Part shown: positions 36,077 to 48,970 of the stretch, one piece after another
Position numbering within the stretch: position 1 is the first letter of the stretch
Layout: every line of letters starts with the position of its first letter
Assembly (NCBI GenBank): GCA_033065855.1
Contig: JAVXUO010002923.1
Coordinates: 314,001-378,000, forward strand
Length of the DNA stretch: 64,000 nucleotides
From: Escallonia rubra
Taxonomy: Eukaryota; Streptophyta; Magnoliopsida; Escalloniales; Escalloniaceae
Reading direction: 5' to 3'
Made by a program: the position numbers and the translations under genes
Notes under the pieces: model-generated
Seen by the model: only the letters and a program-made list of their open reading frames with translations
Told to the model about the DNA's origin: nothing
The model's database searches: none

Positions 36077-36406
36077 CTGGGATTTATTGTTAACAAGACG
36101 TGTACTATACTCTAATATGTTTCAATGTGCTGTGAACACTTTTTGTAAAGATTTTTAAGGGTACACTGCATTAATGTTGAGTATCTTTATTAATCATTAT
36201 GTACTGTATATTGCTATATTACGTAGCAGATTAGACCTGCGTGGTTGTATACCCTTTTTTAATTGAATACGACACACACTCGTTCAATTAGAGTAATTAA
36301 GCACACTGTGACATTATCATTAAGTATTGAACATGCAAAGTAGCTTGAGAATGACATGAAACCAAAAAAATGGAACATTTTAATATGTTTATGTGCATGA
36401 TTGTAG

Positions 36407-37371
36407 ATGTTCGATTCGTCTGTGGACATTTCTGGTTTTCGAGGGGGAGGGGAAGATGACGAAAGATTAGACAAAGTTTTGTGGCCTCCGTGCATAGAGG
36501 CTATATTTGTCAATTTAATGGCTGAGCTAAAAAAGAAACATCCTAGACATGGTTCAAAGGGGCAACGACTAAAGTCAAAGCACAGTAGGCTACGTATTAA
36601 GTATCGCGAGTTTAACAAGTTGCGGAATCACACTGGATTCGGGTGGGATCACGCAACCCAGACATGCACTGCTTTGGATGACGTTTGGGACAACTACATA
36701 AGGGTACCACACTCACCTTGACTTTACATTTTAATCACATATATTTGGTTATAATTTATGCATATATACGTATAACGCACCAAACTTTACGTGAATTTTA
36801 TGTAGGCAAACAAAGAGGCTAGGCAGTTCCGTTGGAAGGGGTGTGCTAATTACAACAATCTGGCCCTGATTTACTCGGAGTCCACGGCAACCGGTAAACT
36901 GCCACGTTCATCAACGCACTACCTTTGAGTAGTGCTGAGGAGAAGAAGAAATATCATGAGTATGTCGGAGCTTATAGTAAGGCGGGCGTTGCTATTGACC
37001 TTGATGATTATATTCATATTACGGATATGGGGATGCAAACGTGGGTCAGATGGTATCCCCGTCAATGTGCGTTCTAGCAAGGAGTCTAAGTCCATGAAAT
37101 GGACATTCCGCTTGATGCGTGGATAGAGTGCACCAGGGCTAAAGCACATAAATATCAGCTTGAGGTTAACTCCTGATTCCAACAAGAGCACAATGTTTAT
37201 GATGTGTGCATCATTAGCAGGTGCATGCAGGCGCTCAATGAACTTCTGGATGTTCCTGGTGAGCAATACGTGGCTGCAATGTACTATTATAGAGAGAAAG
37301 ATCTACGCATCATGTTTCCCGATTGCCCCAATTTTCACCGTTTGCAGTGGTTGACGTCTTTGGTTCGCTAG
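36407..37371 (+). pseudogene. Myb/SANT-like gene of Harbinger copy B (two exons, damaged)
   Basis: Exon 1 is 36407-36703 (MFDSSVDISGFRGG ... HTGFGWDHATQTCTALDDVW, DNYIR), with donor GT at 36704. Exon 2 starts at 36806 after TTTTATGTAG (ANKEARQFRWKGCANYNNLA) and runs to a stop at 37369-37371, with frame breaks inside. The phase is conserved at the junction. Compared with copy A, about 30 residues are missing between KKHP and LKSKHS, so the DNA-binding domain is probably dead in this copy. Confidence 0.8.
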
Positions 37372-37671
37372 GATCTGTGTTTGGTTACGATGAACTGTGT
37401 TTTCAGAAATTCATGCTATGTGTGTGTTTCTACTAATTTTATTTGCTGAGCATTTGTGTTAGGAAAGTCTGCTGTTGTGTATCAGTGGTAATTTTGGAAT
37501 GATTGTGGTAGATTATGGTTTCTATCTTATATTAACGTTGACTCTTAGATATTTATGCAATGTTCTATCTTATATTAGCTTGCCTATATGTGTAAACCAC
37601 TGCTTGAAAAATATTTTGTTCATTTAGTAACCGATTATTGAAGTTACCATTCACATAATTATTATACTGTA

Positions 37672-39028
37672 ATGTCATCTTCGCAAGCCAATGCTACATG
37701 GCCTAATGGTGACAGATGACGACCTTCATGACGTTTACATGTTAGAGGAAATAGAATGGAGATGTACGGCATTAGATAGGGTCCCAAGGCATTATGTATA
37801 CGTCTGTACTTATTGGGAGTGCTCATGTGCAAGAATTATTGAATGGTCATCCGTCTAGAATGTATAATGTGATGAGGATGTATTCAGATGCATTTAGAAT
37901 GTTGGCAACGACTCTTAGGGATAATGGATGGCTTAGTGATGATGCACACACTCACGTCGGTGTTGAAGAGGCGTTGGACATTTTCTTGAATTGTGTTAGT
38001 CACACAGAACGAATGCGACAATTGTGTGAACGGTTTCAATGTTCACTTGATACCATACACCGAACCATTAAACGTGTTGCTTGGGCTTTGGGTTACCTTA
38101 GAATGTGAATCGTAAAGCCGCAGGCTACGAATGACGTCGATCCGCACATACTAAATAGTTCGAAGTACTACCCTTCCTTCAAGGTACCAACTTCAGTTAA
38201 TGCTATGTTGTTCGTAAATTAGATTAGTGTTGGGCCGCTGACTAATGTGATTTAATCTGGCCATATTTCTACAGGATTGCATTGGTGCGATTGATGGCAC
38301 AATTATGGCGGCCATTGTACCCAAGTCGAAGATGAATGCATGTCGTTCAAGGAAAGGGAATATATCCCAGAACGTGATGGCGGCACAATTGTCAAAGTGG
38401 GATGGGAGGGAAGTGCGAATGATTCAAGAGTTCATACCAAAGTCAACACATCAGCAAATGTTGATTTCCCTCGGCCCCCTCTGAGTAAGTAAATGAGTTA
38501 CCGCATCATGACTATATTCTCATTAGTTAGTGTCCAAATTACAAAATTTGTATGTAAGACGATTCACGAATTTTGGTTCGCAGATAAGTACTACGTGGTC
38601 GACAGTGGATACAATAATGTGGATGGTTATTTAGCCATATATCGTGGCAAGGGCTACCACCTGCACGATTTTGAGAGACCAAGAAATGCACCGAGAAGAC
38701 CTAATGTTTAACTATGGACACGCATCTTTGCGTAATGTTATTGAACAATGCTTTGGAGTTCTGAAGGCCCTGCCTTATCAGGCAAAACAGTATTGTCAAC
38801 GCTTGTTTTGTTCTGCACAACTTCATCCGCCTAAATACGCCAGACGAACCTCTCTTCAATGATTTCATGGCAGAAGGAATTTGAGTACATGGGGATGAGG
38901 CAACTATTTTTGCAAGTCCCGACCTCTCGCAGGTAGCGAGTAACAGCATGACCAACTTCAGGGATGGGTTGGTTGATCATCTATGGAGGGATCATGTTGC
39001 TGCTACTGATCACCGCCGCCGTAGGTGA
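37672..39028 (+). pseudogene. Harbinger DDE transposase, copy B (broken)
   Basis: Start MSSSQANATWPNGDR, then SRMYNVMRMYSDAFRMLATT, a helix-turn-helix-like RMRQLCERFQCSLDTIHRTI, and after a probable intron DCIGAIDGTIM (first catalytic Asp). KYYVVDSGYNNVDGYL carries the second Asp and NVIEQCFGVLK the Glu. The C-terminal end LVDHLWRDHVAATDH is typical of plant PIF proteins (ALP1-like). All three catalytic residues are present, but stops and frameshifts divide the gene. Confidence 0.85.
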
Positions 39029-41199
39029 TTGTTGGGTTATAGCTAGTTATTGATTGTCAATGTGTTGGGCTGCAGGTAGTTATTCATTAGCAATGTGTCG
39101 CCACCACCGTATGTTTTATGATTTTAATTTGGGCAATGTATGTTTTATTATGGATTCTTATATGTACTATGACAATGCTTGACAATACTCGTTAATCTTG
39201 GATTTTTTTTTCTTGCTTTTTAATAATTTTGTTTTATATTTTTATTCATGGCCGTGTCACAATAGGTAAACTTGAACTTTTTATTTAACGCAGTGATAAA
39301 CTTATTAAAAGTATTTTTTTCTATTTTTTTCCTTTCTTTACTTATATACGTAAAAATGAACAATAGGTAAACTTGAATTTTTTCTATGCTTGGCAATGCT
39401 CGTTAAATAATGAGTCTTTTCTATTTTTTTTCCCTTTCTTTACTTATATTCGTGAAAGTAAACCATATGTAAAATAACCTTCGTAATGCATGGTGGTGAG
39501 GGAGTGGGGGGGTGGGGGATTGTGGAACTATGATGTTTTTAACTTATTATTAAAGGGAGAGGCGAAACGTACAGCCACGTACAAGGAAGGGGAAGGGGGA
39601 AGGGGATGTCACACACAAATGTGGGCCCGGGGAAAAAAGGAAGAAGAAAAGGGGGAAGTACGTTATAGGCAAAAGAGGGGAAATGAAGTAAATGATGAAT
39701 GCTTGGGTTGGGATGGGCCCTACATGAAGGGTTTTTCTTCTAAGATTGAGTGATGGTTTTATTGGGAGAAGTAAAAGGTGGGTTTGGAGGGGTTGCTGGG
39801 AAGATATATGCAGGGTATAAAAATAATTTGTTAGGTTAAGAGTAGGGTTAAAATGGAAAGATATGGGTACAAATAGTGTTGAAAATGCTAAACGTACAAG
39901 AATAGATCTGTCACTATTTGAGTAAAACTGGGAAACAAAAACAGAATAAAAAACCCAAAAAACCGTAAACGTACATGGCCTATTTTTGTCACTATTTGAG
40001 TAATTTTACCCAAAACAAAAACAGAAAATGATAAAAGTACACAAAAAAGAATCTGTTTATCATCATTGCAAAAAACAGAAAATAAATATGATAAACATAC
40101 GGGCCCTAAATCCGTATTACTTTCTCAAAACAAATATCCTTTTTAATACCATACATGACTGTGCTTGTTTGTTTGCTCGTGGCTTTGAATATTATGGATT
40201 GTTTTTGTAGGTTTTTATGTAACGGATTGATACCGCTCTTACATATTCAGAAATAGCTGGAAGGTTTTGGAACGGGGTTATTATTTGGTGCGAAAGATTT
40301 AGGAAATTATAGTGATGAGCTCACTTTTTTAACTGTTTTTCTCCTTTTTGCAAAAGAATTTGACTTATGTTCCACTTTTTGTAGTACGACCTATTGGTTG
40401 CCTACATTTGTTTTTTCACGACTTCGAGATTGAGTTTCGGAGTTATGATTGGCTTTACACCATCTATGCCAAAATCCCTTTGGTTTCACCTTTCATGTCG
40501 GAGGGATGGACCATTGCCTCAATCAGCGAAGTTTAATTTTTTTATTTTGCCAAATCAATAATACGACTTGTAAATTTAGTGTCCAGATATTGGCTTACAA
40601 GTCATGTGCTCTCCAATCTAGAATAGTTGTTAGCTTCTTTAAACAAAATTATGAATTGGTGTGAAAGATCGATTTAGGCAATCGGTAACAAATAATAGTC
40701 ACTAAAAAGTGGGGGTTACAACTTACTGCTAGACCTTTGCGGTTAAAACTTATTCTTCATTTTATTTGTAAAATTCATAATAACCATAATAAGAAAAAAC
40801 CAAATTACACTACATAATTGGTGGGCGTCATAATGAAGATGAAAACTGTAGCAACATGTTGCAAACTCTATTTTTAACAATAAAAGATTGTTGGTAAATT
40901 TGATTGGAGACAATTCTGAAAGGAGTTTCGTGGCAAATTTTAGTGATAGTTTTAAATCATCACTAAAAGTCTTATTGAGGTGGAGTTACAAGTTATAGCT
41001 AAAAGTCTTATTGAGGTGGAGTTAAATCATCGCTAAAAGTCTCATAGTTTTAAATCACTGCTAAAAATCTTATTGATGATAGTCACAAAAAGGTGGAGTT
41101 ACAAGTTATAGCTAGACCTTTGCAGCTAAAAAATTATTTTTCAACTTTGTTTTGTAAAATTATGTCAAAAGAAAAAAAAAACACTCCACAAACTTTCTC
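39029..41199. other. Non-coding stretch with short tandem duplications
   Basis: No gene recognised. Two adjacent units of about 97 bp (39264-39359 and 39360-39460) share ACAATAGGTAAACTTGAA and CCTTTCTTTACTTATAT. Positions 39886-40030 repeat TGTCACTATTTGAGTAA twice. Purine-rich sequence lies at 39490-39690. Confidence 0.5.
40692..41140. repeat. Internally repeated module (CACTAAAA-GTGG-GTTACAA-GCTAGACCTTTGC)
   Basis: The text AGTCACTAAAAAGTGGGGGT, TACAACTTACTGCTAGACCTTTGC recurs at 41087-41130 as AGTCACAAAAAGGTGGAGTT, ACAAGTTATAGCTAGACCTTTGC. Between them are three copies of CTAAAAGTCTTATTGA or CTAAAAATCTTATTGA. This may be a small nonautonomous element that duplicated internally; the family is unknown. 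Confidence 0.5.
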
Positions 41200-41221
41200 C
41201 CACTGCTCTTCCCAATTCCCT

Positions 41222-41240
41222 ATTTAAGTCTCATCTCAAG

Positions 41241-41288
<48 letters not shown>

Positions 41289-41705
41289 TACCTTCATCAC
41301 CTTTTTGCAAATCTCTCCCTTTTTTCTGTCTTTTCAAAACCCTTGTTATCTCTCTGTCATTACTTTTCTACAAAAATCAAACTCTCTCACCATGGATGAC
41401 AGTACCATTCTCGTTATCCTTGTGTGGATAAACATTTTTCTTTCATCACTTTTGATCTTATCTCTCGTGAAAGGCTTGGATCCACTTCATGTGACATTGA
41501 AAGTGCGGCAGCTCCACATGGTCTCAACCGATGCCATATCAACGACCACCGGATGAGAGTCCGGATAACCCTTCCTTCCGGACTTACCAACGCTCCCAAC
41601 TTACTCTTGTACATCCGGAGTTTTATTACTACCGGAGCTGTTGAGGCTGCTCAACCTGGTTTCCTTGGTCTATTTTGTTTGTTCCTTTTTGTTCGCTCAA
41701 CCTAG
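41222..41705 (+). other. Promoter-like stretch with a short ORF after a CT microsatellite
   Basis: CTATTTAAG (about 41219), a 36-base CT repeat (41247-41282), a pyrimidine-rich leader and ACCATGGATGAC (ATG at 41391) look like a TATA box, 5' UTR and start in good context. The frame gives only 55 codons (MDDSTILVILVWINIFLSSL). A neighbouring frame at 41424-41705 gives 93 codons. Neither is recognised. It may be a captured or decayed gene start. Confidence 0.3.
41247..41282. repeat. (CT)n microsatellite
   Basis: Eighteen uninterrupted CT units are seen. Confidence 0.9.
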
Positions 41706-41779
41706 TCACCCTTGTCTATTTTGTTCGCTAGGACTTATGATATGTATTATTTCCACAAATTTTATTTATGTTATTTAGT

Positions 41780-42108
41780 GTGTAGTTGTTCTGCCATTAT
41801 GTTAAATTGTTAATACTTGGTTGTATTCTATGTAATTATTACCATTATCTGTGTTCTTTTTATACACTAAATAATACACAAAAAAAAACTATATGAATAC
41901 AAAAAGAAAGATTTTATACGGAAAAGTCAGACAACACAATATAGATTAGTGTGTAGTTGTTCTGCCATTATGTTAAATTGTTCTGCCATTAATTTTATTA
42001 CCATTATCTGTGTTCCTTTTATACACTAAATAATACACAAAAAAAACTATATAAAAGACAAAAAGAAAGATTTTATACGAAAAAGTCACACAACACATAA
42101 TAGATATG
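41780..42108. repeat. Tandem duplication, two units of about 165 bp
   Basis: Units at about 41780-41950 and 41951-42108 share GTGTAGTTGTTCTGCCATTA at the start and AAAAGAAAGATTTTATACG near the end, with small indels. No coding role is seen. Confidence 0.8.
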
Positions 42109-45100
42109 TTGGACTTTATATCCAATTTGAAACCTTCAAGTGCGGATCTAAATACTGTACTCTGTGTCAAAGACTCAAAGCTATGGGTGCAGTGTAGGTT
42201 TGACTGGGTACAAAGTTTGGATCCCAAAACTCTGCACCTTTGTCTTTGTGTTACATATATACGCAAGTGTGCTTTCATACGCAGAAGGTTAATTATTGTG
42301 AAAATTAGATTTTCACTAAAGAGTATGGTTTTAAAGATAATTTATGGACATAGAGGTTGAAGTTTGTGATATTTCTGAAAAATAGATTTTCACCTAAGAA
42401 AATGGTCAATATGTACACAATCCAATATGATTATGGACAATGCAAATAAACCTACAATACAAATACAACTTTGACAACTATTATGTGTAAAAACGTTTTG
42501 GGCAAAAGGGTGCTTTTACTAAGTCACTTTTATTTCAATTTCATTTGTATATACACAAAAGTTGGGATTATATTCCCCATATGCAAGAGATATTGGCTTG
42601 GATAGGCTTCCTGGGTGATTTGGTTGCGAATTTTGATGCTGTATATATAGCATCAACTTGTGGAAATTTGAATTGCATATATATATAGGGGACGATCAGG
42701 GTCTACCGGTTTGTATCATTGATTTTTTTTTACACCCACCCCGCTTTACCTGGCATGCGGTCCCCCTTCCTGCCTGCCACGTGGCAGGCGGTCCCCCAGT
42801 CCCCCTTCCCTGCCTGCCACGTGGCCCACCTGCGGTCCCCCTGCATGTCCTTTCCCCCACCCCTATCGTTACTTTCCTAATTGCCAAATTATCAATCTGA
42901 AAATCAAAATCCCCAAATTTTTCCTAAAATTTGAAATTATAAGTTCCTAATCCCATCATTCTAAACTAAAACAAAAAATTGTACTTATTGTTAAGAAAGG
43001 GTTCAAAGAATTCAACTATGTAGGAATCAAACACGAGTCTTACGCTAGACGTGGACCGGCCGGAGGAGGGAGACGATAAAATGGGTGAGGGCAGAGGCGG
43101 AGAATGCGGTGTTGCAGCCATAGCCCCGAGGCAGTGTGCTCTGTCGCCTTATAAAGTGTAAACTGTGTGGTTAAATACGTTGACTTTATGTCTTTATTTA
43201 ATTGGAGTTTAACTTTGCTTTTGTGTGTGTGTGTTTATTTGTGTAAGTTTAGCATTAAAGTGACTAAAATGACATTTCTTTTAATTATGCCTAAAAATTT
43301 ATGGTATTTTTACATACCAAAGAAAATGAACAACATCAACTTCATGGCAAGGTGAAACTAATGAACAAGGCAATACCGACGTGAAGTAAGGAAATCTAGA
43401 CAAAATGGTCACAAGGTATCTAGCTATACAATGGAGCTAAAGATCAAATTAATCCTCTTTAATAATTAAGTTGAACACACCAGGGTCACATTATTACTGC
43501 CCAACCCACCCCCCACCCCCGAACCGTAACAAGGAGTTGCGGTTCACTGTGCGTGGTCCCCAACCCCGAACCGTGTTGCGGTTCTGTGTCCTTTTTTTCC
43601 TTCCTTTTCCTTTCCCCATTTTCTTTTCATTTTTTGTCCCTTTTTTTTTGTTTTGTCCTTTCCCCTTTTTCTTCCTTTTTTATTTTCTTTTCCCTGTACT
43701 TTCCCCATTTTCTTTTCCTTTTTTGTCCTTCTTTTTTGTTTCTTGTGACCCACGTCTGTTGCGGTTCTCTGTCCTTCCTCTTTTTCTTCCTGCCCCCCCC
43801 CTGCGTGTCCCTTTTTTATTTCTTTTCGTGTCCTTCTTTTGTCCTTTTCTCCTTGTGCGTGGGTGGTTGCAGAGTTTCTTCACAGCCTTCTAATTTTTTT
43901 GGCCCACACCCCAACAACACTTTGCCCCCTTCCCAACAACAGCCCCCCTTCCAACGACACTTGGCTTCTCCCCACAACAGTTGGCCCCCCAGCACACCTT
44001 TTTATTCTCCTGCTTGCTTGCCTAATAGAGAGAGAAAGAAGACCGTGAGTCTGTCTCTTTCCCTCGCTTTTCTCTCTTTATAATCCGTTCTTCCCAATTC
44101 TTTCTGGACAGAACCCTCAACTCTTTCTTCCATCTTTCTCAACTCTTTCTTCCATCTTCTCCGTACTCCAAAGATTATCTACATAATCTTCACGATAACA
44201 TAAACAAAAATATTCTATGGTCAAAAATCGGTAGATAACCGCTAGAAGATTAAAATATATCAAGTTTAAAGCAAGTAAGTATTTCGATTTTTTTTATAAT
44301 TCATTGTTAATTTCAAATTGTTCTTACCATAATTGTTCTTACCAGTAGATTGTTTAAATTGTGTTATGCTTACATTGTTCTTAATGTGAATACGAAACGT
44401 AATTGTCGCTAAAGGTTAAAACTTAATTAGACAGTTTTTCACGAATTTATAAAAAATAGCTAAAGATAAATTTTGCCAAAGTACAAAAAATAGACCCTAG
44501 TTATTTTTAAAAGATTTGTATCAGGGAAAAATTTCAGATTTTTTCAAACACTGGAAAGGGATTAACTGATACGCGGAACCTTGTAACTTTGCAGTGTAAT
44601 TTAAAATATCAAACTAGCGCGATTTCACGCGAAACTTTTATGAGAACCCTACGATGTTGGGAAGTTCCGTTTCCCCGGAATTTGCGCCATTCCGATGTCG
44701 TTAGCTATGTTTTTGGCCGAACGGGCTTTTAAGCGCTCGATCCGGACACCGGTTCGTGATTTTTGGGCGAAAAATCCCAAAAAATACTTTTTATATTTTC
44801 TTAAAATAGCATTTTAAAGCACTTTTGAGATTTTCTGAAGCCAGGGCGCATTTTGGTTATTTGCCATCCCGAGAGGGGTGTTTTGGTAATTTTCCCGGTA
44901 AAGTTTTAGTCCAGAAATGTAAGTAAAACACCTGAAATTTTGTTTTGAAGCTGATTGCGGGGCGTTAGGGTGATAATGTTGCCCCGCGGGCATTTCAGTA
45001 ATTTGTCGCTCAGCGGGGGTATTTTGGTAATTTAACATTGTAAAATTTTCCGACTTACTTTTAGTTCGGGAAGGGGGAAGTTATTTTTTCCAGTTGTTCT

Positions 45101-45416
45101 GAGATATTTGTTGGGGTGATGGCTGTCAGGGGGAGTATTTGGTATATAATTGACGTAATACATTTAAAAAGTGGTTTTAAAAGTGATTTTGTGGTGTTGG
45201 TGGTGTAGCGGCCATCGGGGGGTATATTGGTAAATTATCGGCTCTAAATTTTAGGGAAGTAGAATAATTAAGCGTTCGGAGTGGTGGGAAGTGAGGAATT
45301 GTTTTAATACATTGAAATAATGAGATAATGACTATTGCTAACGCGTTGGTAAGCTAGGTTTAAGATCCAGTTATAATGAGTTAATGACTATTGCTAACAC
45401 GTTTGTTCTTAGAGAT

Positions 45417-46033
45417 ATGGATTTCAACCCCGGACCTCATGATACATCAATCCTATACGATGACGATGACCACATCCCGAGGTACGTATTTGACGGTGTC
45501 GATAGGGGTGTTTTGGAAACAATTCAAAGCACAACTCACCTCGAAGAGTGGGTACTGAACGAGGAACAAATACAACTATTACACCGTCAAAATTTGGCCA
45601 TGTTCACCGATTGTGGGATTTGGTCTCGGCATGACGATTGCCTTATATCCGCTCTAGTTGAACGATGGAGGGGCGAGACGAACTCATTTCACTTCCGGTT
45701 TGGTGAAATGACTATTACATTAGAGGACGTCGGATTTATACTTGGAATCCCATGTCACGGCAAACCCATTATTTCGAGCAAAACGTCTGCATCCATAGCG
45801 AAGATGGCTAGGTAGTATTTCCCGGGAATCCCGAGGGAAGCTCTTACGTCTAATGGCATAAAACTAAAATGGCTGAGAGAGCAGTACGGCGTGCTACCGG
45901 ATGAATACACTCCTCATGATTTCGTGACGTATACGAAGGCATTCCTTCTATATATTATTGGAGCCATATTACTTCCGACGCATTCGAAAAACACGGTGCA
46001 TCCGAAGTATATGATGTTCTTGGAGGATCTTGA
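45417..46033 (+). pseudogene. Plant mobile domain (PMD) gene, left arm, cut by hAT
   Basis: The start is ATG 45417 just after a good acceptor (TTTGTTCTTAG at 45402-45412); a 5' UTR intron probably starts near 44276 (GCAAGTAAGT). Residues read MDFNPGPHDTSILYDDDD, then RQNLAMFTDCGIWSRHDDCL, ALVERWRGETNSFHF, FGEMTITLEDVGFILGIPCH. This is the aminotransferase-like plant mobile domain of MAIN/MAIL proteins, which also occurs in transposons. The gene stops at the hAT end, within LEDLDRD. This copy does not stay open throughout, unlike the right-arm copy. Confidence 0.8.
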
Positions 46034-46724
46034 TAGAGATGTCGAACGGGCTGGGCTTGAGCCGCCCGGCCCGGGCCGGGGCTGCCAATCCGGGCCGGGC
46101 CGGCTGAGGAGAAATGCTAGGCCCAGTCCAAGCCCAGGCCCTAGGCCCAATTTCTAGGGAAGCCCAGCCCGGGCCCATTTTTTAAAATTTTCTTGTTATT
46201 CAATTTTAAATTTCATCTTTAGGCATGTCCAATTTTTAAAATTTGACAAATCTAATTTTTATCCTTTTATTTCATTATATGTAATATTCATATATATGTA
46301 TGTATGTATAGATATATTTATTTGTCTCTCATTTTATTTTTTGCTATATGTTAAATCTTTTCTTACTCTTCTTGGTGATCTTTATTAATAAAATCTGAAC
46401 ACATAACAATTATTACTATTTAAGAGAGACTGTTTCTACTATTTGATATTTTACTTCAAACTAATTGGCCGAAAACCCGGGATTGATACATGTTAATTCC
46501 CGAGACGATCTTAAGTAATAAGTATAGAAAAATAAATGTGTTCATCGGCCCTCCTCCTTTTATCTGAGCTTGGGACCGACTACTTGTAAACAAACAAGCG
46601 AAGTTACCTATTTTTTTATATATACGAAAAAATATATATCTTGCTTGTAAAAATTTATTTTATATATATGGAAAAAAGTATATTTTGTGAAAAAATTTAT
46701 TCTTAAAACTTAAAAAGAAATTAC

Positions 46725-48970
46725 CTAATCATCCGGAAGTACTTCAATATCCGAGTCACTGCTTTTCCTATCATCAATCGGTTTATCTTGCTCGGGGTAT
46801 TTCGCATCAAGATAATCCTTCCAACATACACATAGCTCGAGCGACTCGGGGTTAAGACGACTCCTCCTGTCATCCAAAACCCTCCCGCTGGCTGAAAATG
46901 CCGACTCTGAAGCAACCGTGGAGGCTTGCACTGGCAGTACATCCCGTGCAATTTGGGATAAAGTTTTATACATGTTTTGATTTTGTTTCCAAAAATTTAA
47001 CAAATTAAAATTAACCTGTTCTTGCATTGATAAATCAGAATAATGATCAGTATTTGCATATACACCAATCTCATTAAAAGAGGAAAAAGTATACGAACCT
47101 GCCGAATTAGAAGTACCTTCACCTGGTAGTTAGTTGTCTTGCTACTAGATGTTCAAAGCCCTTAAGGTATGGCGCATAATACCTCTCAACAGTGGATGAT
47201 GTAGCTCGCCCGCGCACGTCAGCAGAATTACGATAGAGGTTGAACAAGTCCTCAAACCTCTTGCTCACTTTTGCTGTGAGTGCGGTTGTCTCCTCTGCTG
47301 TATAGCACATTAATTTCGATATCTCTTGTATCGAGGCGTTCACGCCATGCAACTTTAACCTAGGATCTAAACAAGTAGCCACAGCAAAAATAACAGGCAG
47401 TTTACTCCAATATTTATTAAACTTTTCATCCATCACTTTTACTATTTCCCTAAAGGGTCCTTCCTATATATCTCCATTTTGTTAACATTGTAGCCATCTT
47501 GAGAATTTCTATTACAGCGAGAGGAGAGGTGGGATAGTACGTACCAGACAATAAATTGGTAGACGTGTAGAATACCTTTAAAAATTCAGCTAGGTATGTG
47601 GCCATCTGCCATTCCTCTTGAGTTGGCAAGCCGGCTGGGAACTGGGTTAGTAGAAAATGCGTATAGACTTCTCGGTATGCCAGAATGTGTAAAAGCATGT
47701 GGTATGTAGAGTTCCACCTGTGGACCACATCTGTAACTGCTCTCCTGCGAGGCATATTATATTCAACACACAACGTTTTAAATTGTTGTGTTCTCGAACT
47801 CGAACTATTAGCATACGCTGTCATACCCCTCATTTTGACAAGAATATCTCCTGCAGCAGCTAAACCATCTTGAACAATTAAATTAATAATGTGACAAACA
47901 CATCGAACATGAAATAATTCACCATTAAGTACAGGTTGAAGCGTGTCCTTTAAAGCTACAACAGCAGCTTCTTTAAAGCGTGTCCTTTAAAGAAGCTGCT
48001 GTTGCAGCTTTATTATTATCTGCATTATCAAAACTCACACTCATAATCTTATCCTTTATTTTAAATATGGTACATGCTTTTAATATAAGAGTAGCAATGT
48101 TCATTCCATCGTGCGGAAAAGGAAAGAGCTCGAAAGCGATGATTCTCTTGTGCATAACCCAATCTGCATCAATCCAATGAGCGGTCACACAAGAATAACT
48201 AACAAAAGTAAATGGAGATTGCCAAATATCAGAAGTAAGACTAACTTTACCGTCAAATTTATCGAAATAATCGATAAGGCGTGCTTTGGCAGCATTGTAC
48301 TGTCGGAGTGCATCGGATCTAGTTGTGTTTCTATGAACCTTTTTGTACAAAGGTTGAACGTATGTGTTCATATATCTAGAGTGCTTAGGATTATCGGCAA
48401 AAGAAAAGGCTTGTTCATCATGAATAACAAATTCAGCGAGACCGTCTCTTTGCTCTCGCTGATTATAAACAAATAACTTACCGTCAAAACATAACTGCGT
48501 TTGGGTAGGTTATACGTGGCCNTGTCGAGCTGCACACTGAGGGTAATGCCTGTTAAGATGTCCATTAGCGCAGTACTTACATCGAGCTTTTCGGATGCCG
48601 TCCACTGTAACTACATCGAAATGATTCCAACACTCGGCTTTCTTTTTTTCCCCTTTTGGACTCCTGGAACGTTACCGGAGGCATTGCGCGGCCCTTCGTC
48701 ATCATGACCAGGCATAGGGTTGGGATTATGCCACGGAGTAGTAGCTTCGCCAACCGAGCTGCGTCCTTGACTAGAATGCGTGGGGGTTTCATAAGGCGTG
48801 TATTAAAAATCTGGAATTTGATTGAACTCCCAATTGGCTTGGGTATCTATCATACAGCCTGTACTCAGTCGTCCAGGAACGAATGGTTGTGCTGGTGGTG
48901 GTGCTTGCAGTGATGATGATGTTTTTCGTGATGACGATCGACGCTTCAGTTTCTTCAATAATCCAGCCAT
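46725..48970 (-). pseudogene. hAT transposase, left arm (broken)
   Basis: The minus-strand start is MAGLLKKLKR (ATG at 48970). A BED zinc-finger region, then NTYVQPLYKKVHRNTTRSDA, LTSDIWQSPFTFVSYSCVTA, and the hAT dimerisation end SESAFSASGRVLDDRRSRLN, LELCVCWKDYLDAK. Transposases of this group (RICESLEEPER-like) bind the ends and cut and paste. A short duplication containing TTTAAAGGACACGC near 47945-48000 and other frameshifts break it. One base (48522) is unresolved (N). Confidence 0.85.
48522..48522. other. Unresolved base (N)
   Basis: It is the only ambiguous base in the window and lies in the left-arm hAT transposase. The right arm has a normal base at the matching position (near 51130). 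Confidence 0.95.

Larger units (their letters stand above)
35619..39028 (+). mobile_element. PIF/Harbinger copy B, right arm of an inverted pair
   Basis: Gene order matches copy A in the opposite direction: viroplasmin-domain gene, Myb/SANT-like gene, DDE transposase with the C-terminus present. The inner end starts GACACTCTAATGTACTGATG, matching the inverse at 34984-35004. Protein-level differences between the arms look like roughly a fifth of residues in the viroplasmin gene, so the pair is old, or two related elements inserted separately. Confidence 0.85.

Noticed and set aside
39490-39753. 87-codon Gly/Lys-rich frame
   Set aside because: Purine-rich low-complexity sequence with no domain or conserved partner.
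43471-44083. Phe-rich frames on the plus strand and Lys-rich frames on the minus strand (and their inverse at 55590-56324)
   Set aside because: They are translations of pyrimidine/purine tracts in the PMD leader region, with no domain and differing lengths in the two arms.
45914-46178. Gly/Pro-rich frames at the hAT borders (also 49540-50063 and 53546-53797)
   Set aside because: They translate the GGGCCGGGC-type hAT ends and are not genes.
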